The notes under the pieces were generated by a model that saw only the letters and a program-made list of their open reading frames with translations, had not been told where the DNA came from and ran no database searches. 16,823 nucleotides of DNA from an uncultured Aquincola sp. Lineage in GTDB: Bacteria > Pseudomonadota > Gammaproteobacteria > Burkholderiales > Burkholderiaceae. Position numbers and translations under genes: made by a program. Below are positions 14,363-16,823 of this stretch, in pieces. Positions within the stretch are counted from its first letter, which is position 1; every line of letters begins with the position of its first letter. Location: contig CAKZXL010000211.1 of the NCBI GenBank assembly GCA_937883885.1, forward strand, positions 1-16,823, read 5' to 3'.

Positions 14363-14378
14363 TGCAAGAGCGGTGCCA
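14363..14378 (-). promoter_or_regulatory. sigma54 (RpoN) -24/-12 promoter for eutR
   Basis: The minus strand reads TGGCAC, five bases (CGCTC), then TTGCA. The invariant GG (-25/-24) and GC (-13/-12) have the exact required spacing, and nearly every consensus position of TGGCACG-N4-TTGCW is met. The predicted start is near 14352, giving a leader of about 34 nt to GTG 14318 with AGGAG in between. It sits in the eutR-eat gap in the right orientation. Sigma54 promoters need an enhancer-binding activator such as NtrC; EutR itself is not one. Confidence 0.72.
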
Positions 14379-14478
14379 CGCCGCCACGGTGCCGACGGAT
14401 TTTCCGTTTTTGGATAGGCCGGGCGCGGGTGCCTTGCTTCAATCCGCCGCATTCTTGGGTTACTGCAAGGACATGCAC

Positions 14479-15876
14479 ATGGCTGCTTCCCCCACTGGCA
14501 CCGGCGCCCAGCCGGGCCTCAAGAAGGTGCTCGGGCCCTTCCAGCTCTGGGGCATCTGCGTCGGGCTGGTGATCTCCGGCGAGTACTTCGGCTGGAGCTA
14601 CGGCTGGAACACCGCCGGCACGCTCGGCTTCCTGGTGGCCACGCTGCTGGTGGCCACGATGTACACCACCTTCATCTTCAGCTTCACCGAGCTGTCCACC
14701 GCCATTCCGCATGCGGGCGGGCCGTTCGCGTATGCGCGGCGCGCCTTCGGGCCCACCGGCGGCTTCATCGCCGGCTTTGCCACGCTGGTGGAGTTCGTGT
14801 TCGCGCCACCGGCCATCGCGCTGGCCATCGGCGCCTACCTCAACGTGCAGTTCCCCAGTGCAGATCCCAAGTACATCGCGGTGGGCGCCTACGTGGTGTT
14901 CATCGCGCTCAACTGGGTGGGCGTGGGCATTGCGGCCATGTTCGAGCTGGTGGTCACGCTGCTGGCCATTGCCGAGCTGCTGGTGTTCATGGGCGTGGTC
15001 AGCCCCGGCTGGTCGCTGGCCAACTACGTGGCCAACGGCTGGGCGGGCACCGACGTGTTCAACGGCGCGGCGCTGGCGGGCATCTTCGCGTCCATCCCGT
15101 TCGCCATCTGGTTCTTCCTGGCCATCGAAGGCGCGGCCATGGCGGCCGAAGAAGCGCGCGACCCGCAGCGCACCATTCCCAAGGCCTACATCGCCGGCAT
15201 CCTCACCCTGGTGGTGCTGGCCTTCGGCGTGATGATCATGGCCGGCGGTGTGGGCGACTGGCGCAAGATCGCCAACATCAACGACCCCTTGCCGCAGGCC
15301 ATGAAGGTGGTGGTGGGCGAGTCCAGCGGCTGGCTGCACATGATGGTGTGGATCGGCCTCTTCGGCCTGGTGGCGTCCTTCCACGGCATCATCATGGGCT
15401 ACTCGCGGCAGATCTTTGCGCTGGCCCGCGCCGGCTACCTGCCGCGCTCCTTCGCGGCGCTGTCGCCGCGCTTCCAGACACCGCACCGCGCGCTGCTGGC
15501 TGGTGGCGTGGTGGGTGTGGCCGCCATCTTCAGCGACCAGTGGATCCAGTTCGGCGGCCAGTCGCTCACCGCCAACATCGTGACCATGTCGGTGTTCGGC
15601 GCCATCGTCATGTACATCATCTCGATGGCCGCGCTGTTCAAGCTGCGCGCCAGCGAGCCGGGGCTGGCCCGGCCCTACCGTGCGCCGTTCTACCCGCTGT
15701 TCCCGGCCATCGCGCTGGTGCTGGGCGTGGTGTGCCTGGGTGCGATGGTGTGGTTCAACCAGCTGCTGACCGCGGTGTTCCTGGGGTTGATGGCCATCGC
15801 CTACGCTTACTTCCGCCTCACCTCCCGCTCGCGGGAGGAGGCCCCGCAGGACGAACTGCTGCAGGGCGCCCATTGA
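14479..15876 (+). CDS. eat: ethanolamine permease
   Basis: A 465-residue APC-superfamily transporter with about 12 hydrophobic membrane segments in the inner membrane. It resembles Eat-type ethanolamine permeases: LGPFQLWGICVGLVISGEYF and GWSYGWNTAGTLGFL near the N-terminus, IPHAGGPFAYARRAFGPTGG, FFLAIEGAAMAAEEARDPQR and GIIMGYSRQIFALARAGYLP. The substrate call rests on this resemblance and on placement between eutR and eutB. Start: AAGGA at 14467-14471 is 7 nt from ATG 14479 but only 1 nt from ATG 14473, so 14479 is preferred. The stop TGA at 15874-15876 is 19 bp from eutB, implying one operon. No sigma54 element was found on the plus strand of the gap, so eat may have a different promoter type from eutR. 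Confidence 0.9.
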   Translation: MAASPTGTGAQPGLKKVLGPFQLWGICVGLVISGEYFGWSYGWNTAGTLGFLVATLLVATMYTTFIFSFTELSTAIPHAGGPFAYARRAFGPTGGFIAGFATLVEFVFAPPAIALAIGAYLNVQFPSADPKYIAVGAYVVFIALNWVGVGIAAMFELVVTLLAIAELLVFMGVVSPGWSLANYVANGWAGTDVFNGAALAGIFASIPFAIWFFLAIEGAAMAAEEARDPQRTIPKAYIAGILTLVVLAFGVMIMAGGVGDWRKIANINDPLPQAMKVVVGESSGWLHMMVWIGLFGLVASFHGIIMGYSRQIFALARAGYLPRSFAALSPRFQTPHRALLAGGVVGVAAIFSDQWIQFGGQSLTANIVTMSVFGAIVMYIISMAALFKLRASEPGLARPYRAPFYPLFPAIALVLGVVCLGAMVWFNQLLTAVFLGLMAIAYAYFRLTSRSREEAPQDELLQGAH

Positions 15877-15895
15877 GCCTAAGGAACCCCCCGCG

Positions 15896-16823
15896 ATGAG
15901 CTACCGCACCACGCTGGCCGGCCAGGTCTACGGCTTCGACGACCTGAAGCAGGTGATGGCCTGCGCCAGCCCGGCGCGCTCGGGCGACCACCTGGCCGGC
16001 GTGGCCGCCGAGACCGCGCAGCAGCGCATGGCCGCGCGCCATGTGCTGGCCGACCTGCCGCTGAAGGTCTTCCTGCAGGAGGCGCTGGTGCCTTACGAGG
16101 ACGACAACATCACGCGGCTGATCATCGACACCCACGATGCGGCCGCCTTCGCGCCGGTGGCGCACCTCACGGTAGGTGGCTTTCGCGACTGGCTGCTGGG
16201 CGAGCAGGCCAGCACCGACGTGCTCACCGCGCTGGCACCCGGGCTGACGCCCGAGATGGTGGCCGCGGTGAGCAAGCTGATGCGCAACCAGGACCTCATC
16301 GCGGTGGCGCGCAAGTGCCGCGTGGTCACGCGCTTTCGCAACACCATCGGCCTGCCGGGCCACCTGGCGGTGCGGCTGCAGCCCAACCACCCCACCGACG
16401 ACCTGCGCGGCGTGGCCGCCTCGACGCTGGACGGGCTGATGTACGGCGCGGGCGATGCGGTGATCGGCATCAACCCCGCTTCCGACAGCCTGCCGGTGCT
16501 GGGCGAGATGCTGCGCATGCTGGACGAGGTGATCCAGCGCTTCGAGATTCCCACCCAGAGCTGCGTGCTCACGCATGTGACCAACACGCTGCGGCTGGCC
16601 GAAGACGGCGTGCCGGTGGACCTGGTGTTCCAGTCCATCGGGGGCACCGAAAAAACCAACCTGTCGTTCGGCGTCACGCCGGAGCTGCTGGCCGAGGCGC
16701 AGGCCGCTGCGCTGGCGCAGAACCGCGGCACCGTGGGCCGCAACGTCATGTACTTCGAGACGGGGCAGGGCAGTGCGCTGTCGGCCAATGCCAACTTCGG
16801 CGTCGACCAGCAGACCTGCGAGG
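15896..16823 (+). CDS. eutB: ethanolamine ammonia-lyase large subunit EutB (3' truncated by window)
   Basis: Partial gene: ATG 15896, with AAGGA at 15881-15885, stays open to the window edge, giving 309 of about 460 residues. EutB carries the catalytic TIM barrel of the adenosylcobalamin-dependent lyase that converts ethanolamine to acetaldehyde and ammonia. Family segments are visible in order: TTLAGQVYGFDDLKQVMA, RSGDHLAGVAAETAQQRMAA, PYEDDNITRLI, LAVRLQPN, GDAVIGINP, IPTQSCVLTHVT, FQSIGGTEKTNLSFGV and YFETGQGSALSANANFG. Residues known to bind substrate in Salmonella EutB are kept: Arg160, Asn193 and the Glu of YFETG (288 here). The remaining catalytic residues and eutC should lie beyond the edge. 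No microcompartment shell gene is present in the window. Confidence 0.95.
   Translation, partial: MSYRTTLAGQVYGFDDLKQVMACASPARSGDHLAGVAAETAQQRMAARHVLADLPLKVFLQEALVPYEDDNITRLIIDTHDAAAFAPVAHLTVGGFRDWLLGEQASTDVLTALAPGLTPEMVAAVSKLMRNQDLIAVARKCRVVTRFRNTIGLPGHLAVRLQPNHPTDDLRGVAASTLDGLMYGAGDAVIGINPASDSLPVLGEMLRMLDEVIQRFEIPTQSCVLTHVTNTLRLAEDGVPVDLVFQSIGGTEKTNLSFGVTPELLAEAQAAALAQNRGTVGRNVMYFETGQGSALSANANFGVDQQTCE

Noticed and set aside
14401..14478. Sigma54 element for eat on the plus strand (TTGC at 14434-14437)
   Set aside because: The required GG at 14424-14425 is CG, so the -24 element is missing.
14149..15873. 574-residue open frame on the minus strand, antisense to eat
   Set aside because: Its His/Arg/Gln-rich translation is typical of the antisense shadow of a GC-rich gene; the plus strand encodes an unmistakable 12-segment permease.
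7048..16823. Idea that the receptor imports cobalamin for EutB
   Set aside because: EutB needs adenosylcobalamin, but the receptor has no BtuB-specific feature I can see, lies with LacI regulators and is separated from eut by unrelated genes.

Overview
The window is about 16.8 kb of high-GC DNA, densely coded with short intergenic gaps. Gene families and codon bias point to a betaproteobacterium of the order Burkholderiales; that assignment is inference from gene content, not from a marker gene. No rRNA, tRNA, insertion sequence, CRISPR array or prophage gene was seen, and no stretch over 300 bases lacks a gene.

Layout. (1) 1-2919, housekeeping: the 3' end of pntB (transhydrogenase beta subunit), fadD (acyl-CoA ligase) behind a plausible sigma70 promoter, and mtnN (MTA/SAH nucleosidase) 10 bp after fadD. 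(2) 2920-11853, a self-contained TonB uptake locus. A regulatory gap with a perfect 21-bp dyad leads into a 23-residue Cys/His-bearing leader ORF whose stop overlaps the GTG start of tonB. Then follow exbB, exbD, a second exbD, a periplasmic TPR protein and a large TonB-dependent outer-membrane receptor. Two divergent LacI-type regulators close the locus. The one facing the receptor is broken by a 1-base frameshift in a G5 run, and its detached C-terminus lies intact downstream. (3) 11884-13282, rsmE (16S rRNA m3U1498 methyltransferase, with an in-frame 15-bp tandem duplication at its 3' end) and a DUF937/YidB-like protein. (4) 13164-16823, ethanolamine catabolism: eutR (AraC family) divergent from eat (permease) and the first two thirds of eutB (ammonia-lyase large subunit), which runs off the window.

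How the parts work together. TonB, ExbB and the two ExbD proteins would form an inner-membrane energiser for the adjacent receptor, with the TPR protein as a periplasmic partner. The LacI regulators suggest, but do not prove, a carbohydrate-type inducer. In the eut block, Eat brings in ethanolamine and EutB (with EutC, presumably beyond the window) splits it to acetaldehyde and ammonia. A near-perfect sigma54 -24/-12 element lies in front of eutR, tying the pathway to RpoN and probably to nitrogen status.

Most worth a second look: the Cys-containing leader ORF coupled to tonB, the sigma54 element in front of eutR, the 21-bp dyad upstream of tonB, the EF-hand-like loop inside the receptor barrel, and the frameshifted LacI gene.
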